NCBI RefSeq assembly: GCF_001552535.1
Contig: NZ_BCRJ01000004.1
Location: forward strand, 124,001-188,000
Source: Nocardioides jensenii JCM 1364 = NBRC 14755
GTDB lineage: Bacteria > Actinomycetota > Actinomycetes > Propionibacteriales > Nocardioidaceae
Length of the DNA: 64,000 nt
Direction: 5' to 3'
In this document: positions 25,076 to 34,262 of the stretch, piece after piece
How positions within the stretch are numbered: the first letter of the stretch is position 1
How the letters are laid out: each line of letters opens with the position of its first letter
Made by a program: the position numbers and the translations under genes
Notes under the pieces: generated by a model
Seen by the model: only the letters and a program-made list of their open reading frames with translations
Told to the model about the DNA's origin: nothing
Database searches by the model: none

Positions 25076-25124
25076 CCCCGGCACAGGTCGCTGTTCCATA
25101 TCGTGACGTGGGAAGGGAGGCACC

Positions 25125-26090
25125 GTGGACAAGACCCCTGCCATTGCGACACACGGCCTGACCAAGGACTTCGGGAAGCGGCGTGCGGTGCACGTCCTGG
25201 ACCTCGTCGTCCCACCTGGCATCGTGTTCGGCTACCTCGGCCCCAACGGCGCAGGGAAGACAACGACCATCAAGCTCCTCGCCGGGCTCTACCGCCCTAC
25301 CGCGGGCCAGGCCCTTGTCTTCGGCCACGAAGTCACGTCCGATCGCGATCGCGTCCAAGGGATGATCGGCTACCTTCCCGGGGACTTCACCGGGTACGCC
25401 GACCAGACAGGCGGACAGTTTCTCCACCTGATCGGGTCACTTCGCGGAGGTGTGAACCCAGCCCGGGTCTTGCAACTCGCAGAACGATTCGAGGTCGACC
25501 TCGGGCGACGTCTTGGCACGCTGTCTCATGGCAACCGGCAGAAGATCGGGATCATCCAGGCCTTCATGAACCAGCCACCACTCCTTGTCCTGGACGAACC
25601 CACCCAGGGCCTGGATCCCCTCATGCAGCGGGAGTTCCTGGCGCTCGTGCGAGAGGTTCGCGCCCAAGGACAGACGGTGCTGCTCTCCTCCCATGTGCTG
25701 GCCGAGGTGGAAGCCGTGGCCGATCAGATCGGCATCCTGAAGGACGGCCGACTGCTGACCACGCTCACGATGGAAGAGCTCCACGCGGGTGCGCGTCGCA
25801 GCATTGATCTCACGTTCGAACGCTCGGTTCCCGAAGCCGACCTCCGACGCACCACCGGGGTCAAGGATGTACAGGTCCACGACCGGACCGCCCACCTGTC
25901 CGTCACCGGTTCGACGGCCGACCTCCTGCGGGTGGCCGCACCCCACGGCATCGTCCGCCTCGTGACCCATGAGACAGACCTGGCCGACACCTTCCTCGAC
26001 TTCTACGAGAACGGATGGGAGGACTCTGATGCGCAACGTCTTTCAGAAGGCGCTGTGGGACCAACGCCGCAACCTTCCGTTCTGGGCTAG
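25125..26090 (+). CDS. ABC transporter ATP-binding protein
   Basis: 321 residues with Walker A GPNGAGKTT at 39-47, a signature in the variant form LSHGNRQK near 133, Walker B LLVLDEPTQGLDP near 158 and an H-loop in SSHVLAE, then a C-terminal domain of about 100 residues usual for ABC-2 export ATPases (CcmA type). It starts at GTG behind GGGAAGGGAGG. Its last 62 bases overlap the permease gene. The substrate is unknown; the pair looks like a drug or lipid exporter. A DosR-like box lies 50 bases upstream. Confidence 0.88.
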   Translation: MDKTPAIATHGLTKDFGKRRAVHVLDLVVPPGIVFGYLGPNGAGKTTTIKLLAGLYRPTAGQALVFGHEVTSDRDRVQGMIGYLPGDFTGYADQTGGQFLHLIGSLRGGVNPARVLQLAERFEVDLGRRLGTLSHGNRQKIGIIQAFMNQPPLLVLDEPTQGLDPLMQREFLALVREVRAQGQTVLLSSHVLAEVEAVADQIGILKDGRLLTTLTMEELHAGARRSIDLTFERSVPEADLRRTTGVKDVQVHDRTAHLSVTGSTADLLRVAAPHGIVRLVTHETDLADTFLDFYENGWEDSDAQRLSEGAVGPTPQPSVLG

Positions 26091-26823
26091 CGGCGTCGCG
26101 TTGGTCGTCCTGCTGGAGGCGGCGCTGTGGCCGTCGATGTCAGACATGGCCAGCCTCGACGACTACCTTCAGGACCTCCCGCCGGCCCTGCGTGAGGTGT
26201 TCTCCCTTGACCAGATGGCCACCGGCTCAGGATTCCTCAACGCCGAGCTCTTCACTTTGGTCCTGCCCATGATCTTTCTTGTCTTCGCGATCAACCGCGG
26301 GGCGCGCATGGTTGCCGGTGAGGAGGAGGCGGGAACGCTCGACCTGCTCCTGGTCACCCCGCTCTCGACCACGCGCCTGCTGGTGCAAGAGGCAGCTGCC
26401 CTCACCCTCAGCATCATCGCACTCGGAGCCGCGGTCTTCGGCGCAACCATGGTTGGCGGCCGGCTCTTCGGCCTCGGCATCTCCGTCGCCGCTGCGGTTG
26501 TGGGCGCAACGGCTCTGGTACTGCTCGGTGTGGAGTTCGGAATTCTCGCACTGGTGATCGGTGCCCTCACCGGGCGGCGAGGACTGGCGATCGGCGCGCC
26601 CACAGCGCTGGTCATGGCGGCCTATCTCCTGTTCGTCGCCGGTGCACTTGTCGACGGGCTCGCCGCCTGGCGCGGGTTCTCTCCCTTCGACCAGGCCCTG
26701 CACTCCGGGCCGCTGTCACCTCAGGTCCCTGCGTCCTTCGCGTGGCTGGTGCTGCCGCCTCTCCTGGCGCTCCTCGTTGCACTGCCCCTCTGGTCGCGCC
26801 GCGACATCGGCACGGCCCGCTGA
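26029..26823 (+). CDS. ABC-2 type permease
   Basis: A 264-residue membrane protein with about six helices (for example FWASGVALVVLLEAALWPS, LFTLVLPMIFLVFAI, LVLPPLLALLVALPLW) and a cytoplasmic GEEEAGTLDLLLVTPLSTTRLL segment typical of ABC-2 permeases. ATG 26029 has GGGAGG eight bases upstream, inside the ATPase gene, giving a 62-base overlap. It is the membrane partner of the preceding ATPase; a homodimer or a single fused unit is likely because no second permease follows. Confidence 0.82.
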   Translation: MRNVFQKALWDQRRNLPFWASGVALVVLLEAALWPSMSDMASLDDYLQDLPPALREVFSLDQMATGSGFLNAELFTLVLPMIFLVFAINRGARMVAGEEEAGTLDLLLVTPLSTTRLLVQEAAALTLSIIALGAAVFGATMVGGRLFGLGISVAAAVVGATALVLLGVEFGILALVIGALTGRRGLAIGAPTALVMAAYLLFVAGALVDGLAAWRGFSPFDQALHSGPLSPQVPASFAWLVLPPLLALLVALPLWSRRDIGTAR

Positions 26824-26855
26824 ACCGCATGCCACTCATACGGTCAGTGGGCGAG

Positions 26856-27296
26856 TCAGACGGTGCGACGAACCGGCGCTTCCTCCTGCGGGGTCCAGTG
26901 GACCCCGATCCGTCGACCGGTCACGGAGACGGGGTACAGCCGTATGTGGAGCAATCGGGTGCCTCCGGCCCACGGCCTCGGCTCCCACACTCGGCGGATG
27001 GCCTCCAGGGTCTCGGGGTCATCGATGGCCTCCCCCGTCCCGACCGCGACCACGCTCCACCCCCGGTGGCGTTCATAGTCGAGCTGGTCGATCTCGAAGG
27101 CCAGGGACGCCAGCGGGGCCAGCTGGCCCAGGATCGAGTCCGGGTCGGTTCTGAAGACGATGTCGCCTTCCACCACGGCGTAGTTCACCGGGACGATGCG
27201 CGGCCCGTCGGGCGTGCAGACGGCCACCCGGCCGACCACCCCCGCCGCCAACAGGTCCCGGCACTTCTCCGTGGTCAGTTCGCGGGGCACGTTCAC
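26856..27296 (-). CDS. Pyridoxamine 5'-phosphate oxidase-fold protein
   Basis: 146 residues from GTG 27296 (AGGAGGAG upstream): VPRELTTEKCRDLLAAGVVG, VAVCTPDGPRIVPVNYAV, IVFRTDPDSILGQLA, LAFEIDQLDYERHRGWSVV and IRLYPVSVTGRRIG. It is a close paralogue of the protein at 22067. It is divergent from a universal stress gene across an imperfect DosR-like box. Cofactor is uncertain. Confidence 0.82.
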   Translation of the reverse strand: MNVPRELTTEKCRDLLAAGVVGRVAVCTPDGPRIVPVNYAVVEGDIVFRTDPDSILGQLAPLASLAFEIDQLDYERHRGWSVVAVGTGEAIDDPETLEAIRRVWEPRPWAGGTRLLHIRLYPVSVTGRRIGVHWTPQEEAPVRRTV

Positions 27297-27377
27297 TGGG
27301 TGGCTCCTCCTGCAGGGGTCGGCACACCTGAGCCCGACCTGGCCTTTCCACGGTAGGAGCGTTCGTGTGTCCCGAGC

Positions 27378-27392
27378 AGTGTCGAAGGTCCC
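27378..27392 (-). promoter_or_regulatory. DosR-like box, imperfect right arm
   Basis: The minus strand reads GGGACCTTCGACACT: the left arm is perfect, the right arm is ACACT instead of NCCCY. It lies 82 bases before the PPOX gene (minus) and 87 bases before the universal stress gene (plus), the rightmost site I could find. Confidence 0.42.
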
Positions 27393-27478
27393 GGGAAGCG
27401 GGACGGCCGGCCCTGCCCCGGGTGGGCCGCAGGCAGACATGCTGAAGCCGAGACACCGCACCCTGCGAGGAGACCACC

Positions 27479-28375
27479 ATGGACGTCAGTTCCACACGAC
27501 AGGCACACGCGCGCTCGGCCCTCGAGGCCCGTCCCCTCCTGGTCGGCGTCAGCCCCGACGGCCGCTCGGCATCGGCCGTGGTCTGGGCCGTCCAGGAGGC
27601 GGAACAGACCGGACAGCTGGTGCGGCTCGTGACCGCCGTGGACGCGAGCGAGGTCGAGCCCGTGGAGCAGTCCGGCCACGACCTCTCCGTCCTGGCCCGG
27701 CGCCTCGCACTGGGTCAGGTGCAGTCACAACGCGTGGTCGGCCCGGTTGCGGCGACACTCCTCGCGGCCACCGCGGACGCCGAACTGCTGGTCATCGGCC
27801 ACCGCGGCCTGGGACGGGTGGCGCGGGCGATCACCCGCGGCACCTCGGCCCAGGTCGCAACCGGCTCCCCGGTGCCGGTGGTGGTGGTCCCCGAAGCGTG
27901 GATACAACCGCGATTCGCGGCGGCGCCGATCGTGCTCGGGCTGTCTCCCGACGTGGGCGAGGGCCAGGACCCGGAAGCTCCGGCACTCGCGTTCGCCTTC
28001 GCTCGTGCGGACAACCTGCAGGTGCCGTTGACGATCGTCTGCGCCTGGCAGGTTCCGCCCGTGCTGGCGTACGACGCAGAGGCGATCTCCCTGTACGAGC
28101 AGGCGACCAGGGAAGCCCTGGAGACCAGGCTGGAACCGTGGCTCGAGCGTTTCCCGGAGGTGAGGACGACCCTGTCCTGCGGCGACGTCACACCGGAGAC
28201 GGCCCTGCTCCGCGCCGCGCGCCACGCCCAGTTGACCGTCGTCGGACGCACTCGTGCCAGCGGTCTCGGTCGTCATGGACTCGGCGCGACCGTGCGAGGG
28301 CTCCTGCAGCACACGGAGTGCCCGGTTGCCGTCGTGCCCTGGCTCCGATCCGGCACCTCTCCCGGTGTCGGCTGA
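27479..28375 (+). CDS. Tandem universal stress protein
   Basis: 298 residues with two UspA domains, both diverged. Domain one has PLLVGVSPDGRSASAVVWA (serine where VDGS has aspartate) and VIGHRGLGRVARAITRGTS; domain two has PIVLGLSPDVGEGQD and VVGRTRASGLGRHGLGAT. It may therefore bind nucleotide weakly. ATG 27479 follows GAGGAG. It forms the last PPOX/USP divergent pair of the island. Confidence 0.85.
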   Translation: MDVSSTRQAHARSALEARPLLVGVSPDGRSASAVVWAVQEAEQTGQLVRLVTAVDASEVEPVEQSGHDLSVLARRLALGQVQSQRVVGPVAATLLAATADAELLVIGHRGLGRVARAITRGTSAQVATGSPVPVVVVPEAWIQPRFAAAPIVLGLSPDVGEGQDPEAPALAFAFARADNLQVPLTIVCAWQVPPVLAYDAEAISLYEQATREALETRLEPWLERFPEVRTTLSCGDVTPETALLRAARHAQLTVVGRTRASGLGRHGLGATVRGLLQHTECPVAVVPWLRSGTSPGVG

Positions 28376-28477
28376 CCGCCACCCGAGCGGGGTCGCAAGG
28401 TCACGGGCGCCCGTGCTCGACGGAGAACAGCGGCACCGCCTGGGTTTGATCCCCGAGGACGAGGCAACACTGGCGCC

Positions 28478-29425
28478 ATGGACGCCTCGAAACCCGCCGT
28501 CTCCGACCACGAACGAGTCATGGACCCCGTCGCAAGACAGCTCAACGCGGCGTTCCTCGCCGGGCTGGTGCTGCTGGTCCCGGTCCGTGGCGCCCTGGGC
28601 ACGACGACGTACAACGCCCTGTTCTACTGGTTCGTCGGTGGAGTCGTCGTCATCGTCGCCTACGCGTTCGTGCTGCGAGCCTCGAAGGTTCCGCAGGCCG
28701 TCGGCACCGCGCTGACCATGTCCGGTGTGTTCGCGGTCGCCGTCGTGATCGCACTGGCGATCGTGGGCAGCCTCGGAGACCCCGGCAGCGACACCACGGT
28801 GTCACTGATGGCGGGGCTCCCGGCTGCTGCCGTTGCCGCTCCCCTGTCCACCGCAATGATCGGACGCACCGGGGAGCATGCCGGAGGGACCGCCTTCGGC
28901 GTCGTTGCCTGCGTCCTCGGCTTCACCATCGCGTTCAGTGCCGGCCCGTCCATCGGGGAGCAGCTCGACGACGCCCGCGACGACGCTGCGGACATCAAGG
29001 CATTCGAGGACTCGGGCCTGTCGCCGTACGTGCCTGAGCTCGACGGCATGGTTCCTGAATACGAAGGCACCACCGTGCGGACGTCCCAGGGCGGCGGACG
29101 AGAGGTGGTGGGCTACAACGTGAGGTACGAGCAGGAGTCCAGCAGCAACTGGGATGCCGCCTACATCACCCTCAGCGTCAGCCATCCGCAGGGACCGGCC
29201 TGCGAAGAGATCGAGGGTCACCTCGAGTGTCGTGAGGGTGACGGGTACGTCGTCACCGAACGGGACGGCGTCGCCGACACGGTGAGCGCCGAGCGCGACT
29301 ACGTGCGCCTGACGGCGAAACTCCGTGAGGGCACCGGTGACGTGCCCGACGTGGAGGCGATCGGTGAGGCGCTCGCCTCCGCGGATGAGGTCGAGTGGGA
29401 CGACGTCGTCGACCTCAGGAAGTAG
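28478..29425 (+). CDS. Membrane protein with C-terminal soluble domain
   Basis: 315 residues. Four hydrophobic helices lie in the first 160 residues (AAFLAGLVLLVPV, FVGGVVVIVAYAFVL, GVFAVAVVIALAIVG, AFGVVACVLGFTIAF). A soluble, acidic domain of about 140 residues follows, containing the only two cysteines (CEEIEGHLEC), which could form a disulfide if exported. I do not recognise the family. The gene converges with, and overlaps by 11 bases, the next membrane protein gene. No DosR-like box was seen upstream, so it probably lies outside the dormancy island. Confidence 0.65.
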   Translation: MDASKPAVSDHERVMDPVARQLNAAFLAGLVLLVPVRGALGTTTYNALFYWFVGGVVVIVAYAFVLRASKVPQAVGTALTMSGVFAVAVVIALAIVGSLGDPGSDTTVSLMAGLPAAAVAAPLSTAMIGRTGEHAGGTAFGVVACVLGFTIAFSAGPSIGEQLDDARDDAADIKAFEDSGLSPYVPELDGMVPEYEGTTVRTSQGGGREVVGYNVRYEQESSSNWDAAYITLSVSHPQGPACEEIEGHLECREGDGYVVTERDGVADTVSAERDYVRLTAKLREGTGDVPDVEAIGEALASADEVEWDDVVDLRK

Positions 29426-30401
29426 CGGGTGCCTGGCTGGTCCTGATCTCACCCAGCCGACGACGCTCCCGATAGTTCAGCGCGGCCATCGCGAGCGCGA
29501 AGGCCCAGAGGGGCCACAGCAGCTGCGGCAGGAAGATGAGTGGGGCAGCCAGCAGGTCGGTTCGCTCCTCCTTGTCCATGAGGGCCACGCCGACGAAGAT
29601 CGCCCGCGAGGCCACCGCGACGAGTGCGGCGACCACGAGAGCGGGGATCACCGCGAAGCCGACCGGCACGCGACGGTCCGCCAGTCCCGGCACCCATCGC
29701 GGGAATCGTTCGCCCCAGGGGCGCACCAGCCCGATCGTGAGCCAGGCGCCGCCGGTGGACGCGGCGGCGAGCCCGAGACCGGCCCACAGGATCGCGCCCT
29801 CGAACCCGTCGAAGCCCGGCACCTGGAGGAACATGAAGACTCGAGAGAGCGCGTAGGCCAGTGGCGCCTCGACCGCGATCATCGTCCACTGGTGGGTACG
29901 CCGAGCGACGCCGGCCAGCGGATCCTCGCCAGGCCGCACTGCCGGTCGCCAACTGCGCAGCACGGTCCACGCGAGCACCATGGCGGCGCTGGCCGTCAGC
30001 CCCTGCACGAGCAACCCTGGAGAGAGCAGGATGTCCAGCTTGTCCAGGTCGCCCATCGCCACGAAGACCAACCCGACGGGCAGATAACCGGCCACCATGA
30101 GCAGGGTGTGGTCCAGGGTGAGCAGGCCGAGTACGGCGCCGACGGTCATCACCCGACGAGCCGGCCTCGGGTCCGTGCCGGGGCGCCCCAGGGCCGCCCC
30201 GCCGGCCAGCAGCAGTCCGAAACCCACCAGCACGCACCAGACGTTGGCCCACGTGCTGCTCATCGGGAGCAGGCTCTCGCCGAGGTTGTCCGAGTCATCG
30301 GCCAGCGGGTTCACCCGGTCGGCCAGCCAGGGCACCACGCCCGACGTGATGAGGGCTGCGCCGCCGAAGAAGGGAGTGAGTCGAGTCAGAGTTCGTTTCA
30401 T
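29415..30401 (-). CDS. Multispanning membrane protein
   Basis: 328 residues with about eight hydrophobic helices, for example ALITSGVVPWLA, WCVLVGFGLLLAGGAAL, VMTVGAVLGLLTLDHTLLMV and LLWPLWAFALAMAAL. ATG 30401 is chosen; an in-frame ATG at 30425 would add eight residues, and neither has a clear ribosome site. No family recognised. It lies 87 bases downstream of the response regulator gene on the same strand, so transcription by read-through is possible, and a role connected with that two-component system is a guess. Confidence 0.62.
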   Translation of the reverse strand: MKRTLTRLTPFFGGAALITSGVVPWLADRVNPLADDSDNLGESLLPMSSTWANVWCVLVGFGLLLAGGAALGRPGTDPRPARRVMTVGAVLGLLTLDHTLLMVAGYLPVGLVFVAMGDLDKLDILLSPGLLVQGLTASAAMVLAWTVLRSWRPAVRPGEDPLAGVARRTHQWTMIAVEAPLAYALSRVFMFLQVPGFDGFEGAILWAGLGLAAASTGGAWLTIGLVRPWGERFPRWVPGLADRRVPVGFAVIPALVVAALVAVASRAIFVGVALMDKEERTDLLAAPLIFLPQLLWPLWAFALAMAALNYRERRRLGEIRTSQAPATS

Positions 30402-30488
30402 GTCTCGATCGTTTCCCGGCGACATCGCCCGGGGCGTCCGGCAAAGGTGCCGTCCGACTCCACCGAATGGTGGAATCCGCCGAGCTGC

Positions 30489-31139
30489 TCAGACGGCCCC
30501 GTGCTGATAGGCCCACACCACGATGTGGAGACGGTCGCGCACGCCGAGCTTGCGGATCAGACTGCCGACGTGGGTCTTCACCGTCGACTCGGCGACGTAG
30601 AGCACGCCGGCGATCTCGGCGTTCGAGAAGCCGCGTGCGAGCAGGGCGAGCACCTCACGCTCGCGTGCCGTCAGTCCGTGGCGCTCCAGCGGGTCGCCAC
30701 CTGGGCCCAGCGGGACCCGGGCGGCGACCTCGTCGACGAGCGCACGGGTTGCTCGGGGCGAGACCACCGACCGGCCCGCGTGCACCTGTCGGATGGCCGC
30801 CACGATCTCGGTCGCCGGCGTGTCCTTCGTGAGGAATCCGGCCGCGCCGGCCGCCAACGACCGGAAGAGGTAGTCGTCCTCGTCGTAGGTGGTGAGGATG
30901 AGCGTGCGTACGCCGCCCCGGTGCCTGCGGATGCGGGAGCTCGCAGTGATGCCGTCGGTGGCCCCCATCCGGATGTCAAGCAGGGCCACGTCGACACGAC
31001 GGGCCAGCGCCTGCGTGATCGCCTCGTCACCGTCGGCCACCGAGGCGACCACCTCCATGTCGTCCTGCAGGTCGATGACGGTCTCGAGGGCCGACCGGAT
31101 CAGCTCCTGGTCGTCGGCCACCAGCACCTTGATCGTCAT
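30489..31139 (-). CDS. NarL/LuxR-type response regulator
   Basis: 216 residues: receiver domain with DD at 9-10, phospho-acceptor D55 in ALLDIRMG and K in FLTKDTPA, then a LuxR-type DNA-binding domain from about 150 (LTAREREVLALLARGFSNAE, ESTVKTHVGSLIRKL). It overlaps the histidine kinase gene by four bases (ATGA). The operon order is permease, ATPase, kinase, regulator, resembling LiaSR/BceRS-like cell-envelope stress modules; the signal is unknown. Confidence 0.9.
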   Translation of the reverse strand: MTIKVLVADDQELIRSALETVIDLQDDMEVVASVADGDEAITQALARRVDVALLDIRMGATDGITASSRIRRHRGGVRTLILTTYDEDDYLFRSLAAGAAGFLTKDTPATEIVAAIRQVHAGRSVVSPRATRALVDEVAARVPLGPGGDPLERHGLTAREREVLALLARGFSNAEIAGVLYVAESTVKTHVGSLIRKLGVRDRLHIVVWAYQHGAV

Positions 31140-32344
31140 CGGACCGGCAACCTGACGACGAGGGTGGTGCCATCGGCTCCACTGGTGATGTCGAGACCGC
31201 CACCCAGCTGACGGGCACGCTCCCGCATGCCGACGAGCCCCAGCCCCGTCTGTCGTGCGTCTGTCACGAACCCCGGGCCGTCGTCGGTCACGGTGAGTCG
31301 CACGAGCCCGGGCAGGTGTTCCAGTCGCACGACGCAGCCCACCTCGGGCCCGCCGTGCTTGAGCGCATTGGTGACCGACTCCTGCACGATGCGGTACGCC
31401 GCCCGGGCAAGGTCGGTGGACACCGGCACGGGTTCGCCGATCACGTCGAGGGTCACCCTGAGCCCCTTCTCCTGCATGGATGTGACGAGTTTCGCCACGT
31501 CGGCCAGGGACTGCACCGGTGCCGTGTCGAGCTGGCCGCCCTTGAGCACGGCCAAGGCCGTGCGGATCTCTCCCATGGCGTCCCGTCCGGTCTGCCGCAC
31601 CGCCTCGAGCATCGGGCGAGCCCGGGCCGGATCGCGCTCCATCACCATCAGCGCGGCGTCCGACTGAGTGACCACCACGGCCAGGGAGTGCGCGACCACG
31701 TCGTGCACCTCGTGGGCGATGCGTTCGCGTTCCCGCGCCACTCCCTCGCGGACGGACTGTGCTCTGAGGGCGTCCGCCTGCCGGGCGCGCTCCTCCAGCG
31801 ACTCGACGTACCGACGTCGGGTCCGGTGATAGGCACCCATTGCCGCACTGAGTCCGATCGCCAACCCGGCCGCCGGCGCGAAGGCGAGGACGGCGCGCCA
31901 GTCGTCCTGCACGGGCTGGTCGAGCAGCATCCTGAGCAGGACCAGCACCAGCCCGGCCACCGAGACCACGAGTGGCACGACGGTACGCCGGGTCTCGGCG
32001 ATCACCGAGTGGAGATTCACCAGGTAGGCCAACGACAACGGAACCATTGCCACCGGGGCGCCCTCGGGCAGACTCGGCAGCGCCGTCAGGACGAGCATCG
32101 CCGTGCCGGAGCCCCAGAAGGTCCACCAGGGCCACTCCCGTCGGCCCGCGACACAACCGAGCAGCACCACCGACGCCACGGCGAACCCGGCCCACACCAC
32201 GGCCGTCGAGCCGATGACCAGGCCGATCGAGACCGGTGCCAGCACCGCAGCCAGGACGGCCGCGACGGTGAGGTCCACCAGCCGGCGGCGGCGCAGTGAC
32301 GGGTTCATGGCGCTCATCATTGCGGGAGCGTCGAACTCGCGCAT
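31136..32344 (-). CDS. Sensor histidine kinase (HisKA_3 type)
   Basis: Up to 402 residues. An N-terminal membrane part of about five helices (residues 22-160) has little outside loop, so it probably senses within the membrane. A coiled segment follows, then the phospho-accepting histidine in ERERIAHEVHDVVAHSLAVV, and a HATPase domain with QESVTNALKHGG and VTDDGPGFV. The start is uncertain: ATG 32344, 32317 and 32308 are in frame and none has a strong ribosome site. It is cotranscribed with the regulator (ATGA overlap). Confidence 0.88.
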   Translation of the reverse strand: MREFDAPAMMSAMNPSLRRRRLVDLTVAAVLAAVLAPVSIGLVIGSTAVVWAGFAVASVVLLGCVAGRREWPWWTFWGSGTAMLVLTALPSLPEGAPVAMVPLSLAYLVNLHSVIAETRRTVVPLVVSVAGLVLVLLRMLLDQPVQDDWRAVLAFAPAAGLAIGLSAAMGAYHRTRRRYVESLEERARQADALRAQSVREGVARERERIAHEVHDVVAHSLAVVVTQSDAALMVMERDPARARPMLEAVRQTGRDAMGEIRTALAVLKGGQLDTAPVQSLADVAKLVTSMQEKGLRVTLDVIGEPVPVSTDLARAAYRIVQESVTNALKHGGPEVGCVVRLEHLPGLVRLTVTDDGPGFVTDARQTGLGLVGMRERARQLGGGLDITSGADGTTLVVRLPVR

Positions 32345-32419
32345 CCACCAAGAGGTGGAGCCGCCTCCCCGGCAGCCCCCACACCAGCGGTTCGGATGTG
32401 ACCCGGGCGCTGGGGTGGC

Positions 32420-33109
32420 CTACCGCCCGACAGGAACCCGCGCGAGCAGCCGACCGTCGCGACACTCCACCACCCGGTCGTGCCCCGTGAGGTGGCCGGT
32501 GTCGTGGGTGACCAGCACCGTGCCCACGTTGCGCTCGACCGTCATCCGGCGGATCAACGCCATCACCTCGGCGCCGCGCTCGTGGTCGAGTGCCGAGGTC
32601 GGCTCGTCGACGAGCAGCAGGGCCGGGGAGCCCATCAGCGCCCGGGCGATGTTGACCCGTTGGCGCTGGCCGCCGGAGAGCTGAGCCGGCAGTCGTGACT
32701 CCTGGCCGTCGAGCCCGACCGAGGCGAGCAGCGCCCGCGCCTCCACGATCGCCGACCGGCGTGACCGGCCGGCAAGCAGTGCCGTGACCGTCAGCTGGTC
32801 GAGGGCGCTGAGCGAGTCGATCAGGTTGGGTTGCTGGAAGACCAGGCCCACGTGGTCGCGACGCAACGCCGTACGCGCACTGCGGCCCAGCGTCCCGGTC
32901 TCGATGCCGTCGACCAGCACGCGGCCGGAATCGGGCGTGATCAGGGTGGCCGCCACCGCCAGCAGCGAGGACTTGCCGGAGCCGGAGGGACCGACCAGGG
33001 CCACCAGCTCGCCACGGGCAACGGTGAGACCAGCTCGGTCGACGGCGATCAGCCGTGAGGCGCCGTCGGGGTAGGTCAAGGTCACATCGGTCATTTCCAG
33101 CGCATTCAT
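32420..33109 (-). CDS. ABC transporter ATP-binding protein (MacB/LolD type)
   Basis: 229 residues with Walker A GPSGSGKSS near 40-48, Q-loop VFQQPN, signature LSGGQRQR, Walker B LLLVDEPTSALD and H-loop VTHD. It belongs to the FtsE/LolD/MacB group that powers FtsX-like permeases by mechanotransmission. Its ATG overlaps the permease stop (ATGA). It lies 75 bases upstream of the kinase gene in the same direction. In similar loci the two-component system controls the transporter and responds to peptide antibiotics; here that is inference. Confidence 0.9.
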   Translation of the reverse strand: MNALEMTDVTLTYPDGASRLIAVDRAGLTVARGELVALVGPSGSGKSSLLAVAATLITPDSGRVLVDGIETGTLGRSARTALRRDHVGLVFQQPNLIDSLSALDQLTVTALLAGRSRRSAIVEARALLASVGLDGQESRLPAQLSGGQRQRVNIARALMGSPALLLVDEPTSALDHERGAEVMALIRRMTVERNVGTVLVTHDTGHLTGHDRVVECRDGRLLARVPVGR

Positions 33110-34113
33110 CGGGCACTCCCCAGGGCAGTCAGTGGATCGACGGAGGTGACACGGCGTACGGCGAGCGCGGCGCCGGCGAGACCCAACAGCACGAGGGCCA
33201 CGAGAGGCAGTCCGACGGTGGCCGCGTCGCTGACGAACGGAACGGCGTCACCCGCCAGCCCGCCAACCAACCAGACGACGGCGGCACCGAGGCCGACACC
33301 GGCGGTCAACAGCAGCAGTGCTTGGCCGAGGGCGTCACGGACCAGGAACGCCGTGGAGGCACCCAGGGCCTTGAGGACGGCGATGTCGCGCGAACGTTGC
33401 ACGGTCCAGACCGTGAAGAACGCACCGACGACCAGCGCAGAGATCGCGAAGAGGAAGCCGCGGATCAGTTGCAGCGACCCGTTCTCGGAACTGAAGGCAC
33501 CGATCCCGGAGAGCGAGTCGTCGAGCGTCACGTTCGTGTACCCATCGGGTGCCCGGGCGTTGTCGGTCGCCAGCACGGTCGCGGACTCCTCCGCACCCGT
33601 GATCGCCTGCCAGTCCGTGAGCGACAACCAGACGACCGGCACGTGCGAATACGACGCGTCGCCGCGAACCTGCGCGATCACGAGCGACTTCGTGCCGAGG
33701 CGCACATGGTCCCCCGCCACGAGGTCCAGCTCGGCGCCCAGCGGCTCGCTCAGCACGACGGACCCTTCACCGACGCCGGACGCGTCCGGGGCCAGTCCGG
33801 AGCCGGGCCGCACCCCCATCAGGGTGACCGGCTCCGTGTGGTCCGGGCCGCTGGCCCGGCTGGTCGCGACCCCCAGAGGGTCTCCGGCCAGGCTGCCGTC
33901 CGTGGGCACCCGGGACGACGAGAAGTCGGGAGCGTCTCCGGAGAAGACCAGCCGCGACGTGTGCAGCCCGGTGATGGCCGAGGTGCTCTCGTCGGCCAGC
34001 CCGCGGGTCAATCCGCTGAGCAGCCCGACCAGCACGGCGATCAACATCACCACCCCGGCCATCAACGTGAAGCGACCCTTCGCGTGGACCAGGTCCCGCC
34101 ATCCGACGTACAC
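33106..34113 (-). CDS. FtsX-like ABC permease
   Basis: 335 residues in the MacB-like layout: one helix near the N-terminus (LMAGVVMLIAVLVGLLSGL), a periplasmic-type domain of about 180 residues, and three helices near the C-terminus (GFLFAISALVVGAFFTVW, ALLLLTAGVGLGAAVVWL, VGLPLVALVLLGLAGAALAV). The SRDIAVLKALGAST coupling segment lies between. GTG 34113 follows GGAG by about ten bases; the longer open frame is less likely. First gene of the permease-ATPase-kinase-regulator operon. Confidence 0.85.
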   Translation of the reverse strand: MYVGWRDLVHAKGRFTLMAGVVMLIAVLVGLLSGLTRGLADESTSAITGLHTSRLVFSGDAPDFSSSRVPTDGSLAGDPLGVATSRASGPDHTEPVTLMGVRPGSGLAPDASGVGEGSVVLSEPLGAELDLVAGDHVRLGTKSLVIAQVRGDASYSHVPVVWLSLTDWQAITGAEESATVLATDNARAPDGYTNVTLDDSLSGIGAFSSENGSLQLIRGFLFAISALVVGAFFTVWTVQRSRDIAVLKALGASTAFLVRDALGQALLLLTAGVGLGAAVVWLVGGLAGDAVPFVSDAATVGLPLVALVLLGLAGAALAVRRVTSVDPLTALGSAR

Positions 34114-34262
34114 CGTGTGACTCCTGACTCTCCGGGTCGTCCTTGCGACGACCACACCTCGAGTCTCGTGGTCGCCGGCGGGTCACACGTCGCCCGTGAG
34201 CACGCACCTCGCTCCATCTTTTGATTGATGGCCGCGCCGCCGCTGATGCCTATGCTGGGCCG

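Noticed and set aside
29325-31211. A 628-codon plus-strand open frame across the membrane protein and response regulator
   Set aside because: It runs antisense to genes with clear motifs and shows Q/H/R-rich shadow composition without any recognisable domain.
30489-33116. One continuous 875-codon minus-strand frame through regulator, kinase and ATPase
   Set aside because: Only its final part (the regulator) is real; the kinase and ATPase are in other frames with full motifs, so this is not a fusion.
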